NCBI RefSeq assembly: GCF_024362695.1
Contig: NC_065408.1
Location: 2,790,001 to 2,854,000 of the forward strand
DNA from: Pectinophora gossypiella
Lineage: Eukaryota > Arthropoda > Insecta > Lepidoptera > Gelechiidae
DNA: 64,000 nucleotides
Direction of reading: 5' to 3'
The position numbers and the translations under genes are program-made. Shown here piece by piece: positions 62,560 to 64,000 of this stretch (positions are counted from its first letter, which is position 1; the number at the start of each line of letters is the position of its first letter). The notes beneath the pieces were generated by a model. That model saw nothing but the letters and a program-made list of their open reading frames with translations, was not told the DNA's origin and ran no database searches.

Positions 62560-62900
62560 AATTGTTTAAAAATCTATCTAGTTGTCTGAACCAACCCCTT
62601 ACACTTGCTCAAATTTTCCTCAAAAGTTCTTTCCCTTTTACAAAGCGGGGTGAACTCGACTGGCGAGGGTGAAAGTGGCCAGATAGGGGCCAAAAGGGAA
62701 AGGAAAAAAGGAGGAAAGGGAGAGGAAAGAAATATCTTTATTAAAGCTTTGTTTTGTAATTAGGAGGGCGTTGTTCTCTGGAATCATTAGCGTAATAGCG
62801 TTAATGGGGAAAGAGACTGGGTAGTGCCGTGTTTTTGCCGATATCGATATTTTGTGTTATTGATTATTAAATCAATACAGGATAACTTTACTCATTGTTT
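62560..62900. other. Unassigned purine-rich stretch
   Basis: 62680-62735 is strongly purine-rich (GGGAAAGGAAAAAAGGAGGA). Nothing else recognised. Confidence 0.3.
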
Positions 62901-62907
62901 TTTACTT

Positions 62908-63241
62908 ACATAAACTGCCTATATACGTTCCACTGCTGGGCACAGGCCTCCCCTCAATCAACCGGAGGGGGTATGGAGCATACTCCACCACGCTGCTCCA
63001 CTGCGGGTTGGTGGAGGTGTTTTTACGGCTAATAGCCGGGACCAACGGCTTAACGTGCCCTCCGAAGCACGGAATTAACTTATTTTTTCGGACAATCAGG
63101 TGATTCAAGCCTGAAAAGTCCTTACCAAACAAAGGACAGTCTTACAGAGTGATTTCGACAATGTCTGTCAATGTGGAATCGAACCCGGACCTCCAGATCG
63201 TGAGCCTAACCTAACCTAACCACTAGACAACGGAGGCTGTT
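62908..63241 (-). mobile_element. SINE-C, full-length copy
   Basis: TAAACTGCCTATATACGTTC, CACTGCTGGGCACAGGCCTC, CCCTCAATCAACCGGAGGGG, central GGGACCAACGGCTTAACGTG, GACAATCAGGTGATTCAAGC, then AATCGAACCCGGACCTCCAG and a head altered by CCTAACCTAACCTAACC before ACTAGACAACGGAGGC. Confidence 0.9.
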
Positions 63242-63339
63242 TTTTGCTTAAGCGATTCAAACTTAAGAAAACATATAAGTACCACGTTACAAATAAATAA
63301 TAAACCATGAATGAACGTGTAAATGTAATGGTAACTTAG

Positions 63340-63720
63340 CGGTAAAGGAAAATACTGCGAGGAAATCTGCATATACGAGAGATGCATTTCGGAGGTATGT
63401 GACCTGAGAGCCAAATTGCAATAAGGTATCGATCACGCAATCACGCACCAATAACGCGAACGTAGATTTAACCCATCCGAATTAAGTGAACATATCTTTG
63501 CGTCAAGGTTCATGGATATCAGCGAGACCTCTCGATTCGTGCGATTAACAACGCTAAGGAATCGCGATCGAAATTCCTTGCAACTCAGCTAACCCCCACA
63601 CTTTCCTTTTGGATTGGAATGTCACATTGGCTATCTCTGTAGGATATCTCTTTTGTAAAGACCGGACCTGTCAAATCTTCAAGGTAAGCGGACGCTAGGA
63701 AGATGAGGTAATACTAATTT
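63340..63720 (+). repeat. SINE-E remnant, split
   Basis: 63338-63410 has TTAGCGGTAAAGGAAAATAC, ATACGAGAGATGCATTTCGG, AGGTATGTGACCTGAGAG. After about 180 unrelated bases, 63605-63720 resumes with TTTTGGATTGGAATGTCACA, AAAGACCGGACCTGTCAAAT and AAGGTAAGCGGACGCTAGGA. Probably one SINE-E split by an insertion at about 63420-63600. Confidence 0.6.
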
Positions 63721-64000
63721 ACTTAATACGTCTTGATGGTGTTCGTCTATAAATTTCATCGATATCGATAAATTAAGTTTGTACGCGACTGAAACATTTT
63801 CATCACGGAAAACTGCCAAGGCTTTCTTGAATTTTTTCTCGTTTTCGTCTAAAAGATGCGCCGCGATAATTCCCGGTAAATGAATATTTAATTATTGTTT
63901 TCATTTTCCAACTTTTTGTCGTAAATTACCATAATTAATTCATTGTTTTACATACTTTTTCACTTTGCTAATTTATCCGGATTTTGAATTAGTTAAGGTG

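Overview
The window looks like gene-free, repeat-saturated DNA from a moth or butterfly (Lepidoptera). The signs are AT-rich DNA with no long ORFs, many tRNA-derived SINEs, non-autonomous Helitrons with TC...CTAG termini, and RTE-type non-LTR retrotransposon tails. I cannot name the species. No host protein-coding gene, functional tRNA or rRNA gene is supported. The longest ORFs (about 110 codons) are repeat shadows or decayed retrotransposon C-termini. The sequence could be intergenic or lie inside a large intron.

Working family names used below. Repeat A: poly(A)-tailed element with a GCCATCTGCGGCAAATCTAC core. SINE-B, SINE-C and SINE-E: tRNA-headed SINEs. SINE-D: a SINE with a 5S-rRNA-like head. 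F: tRNA-Val-like repeats. LINE-G and LINE-L: RTE-like LINE 3' ends coding for C-termini YPGGK and LHRQERGS. H, K, N: unclassified interspersed repeats. MITE-I and MITE-J: short inverted-repeat elements.

Layout. 1-6.3 kb: SINEs, a short Helitron remnant (4006-4422), a long repeat A copy and a MITE-J. 6.3-17.2 kb: both SINE-D copies, full-length SINE-B and SINE-C, a MITE with perfect 42-bp TIRs, and LINE-L. 17.3-26 kb: more AT-rich, with three diverged direct copies of a ~270-bp repeat. 26-38.3 kb: dense SINE, LINE and MITE remnants and a TTAA-flanked piggyBac-like MITE. 38.6-49.3 kb: the standout region, with three apparently identical ~2.98-kb Helitrons (one +, two -). 49.3-57.1 kb: MITE-J copies, a compound inverted duplication (51.2-52.1 kb), a LINE RT C-terminus, an exact 108-bp tandem duplication and a 435-bp palindrome with exact 177-bp arms. 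57.1-64 kb: mostly unassigned sequence with SINE and LINE fragments and a nested inverted-repeat element near 62.3 kb.

The biology visible here is element-on-element dynamics. Two Helitrons sit at the same nucleotide of repeat A and the third sits in a MITE. The mobilised Helitron unit has two 5'-terminus-like sequences, a 134-bp satellite array and a captured LINE tail, but no Rep/helicase ORF. It must therefore depend on an autonomous partner elsewhere.
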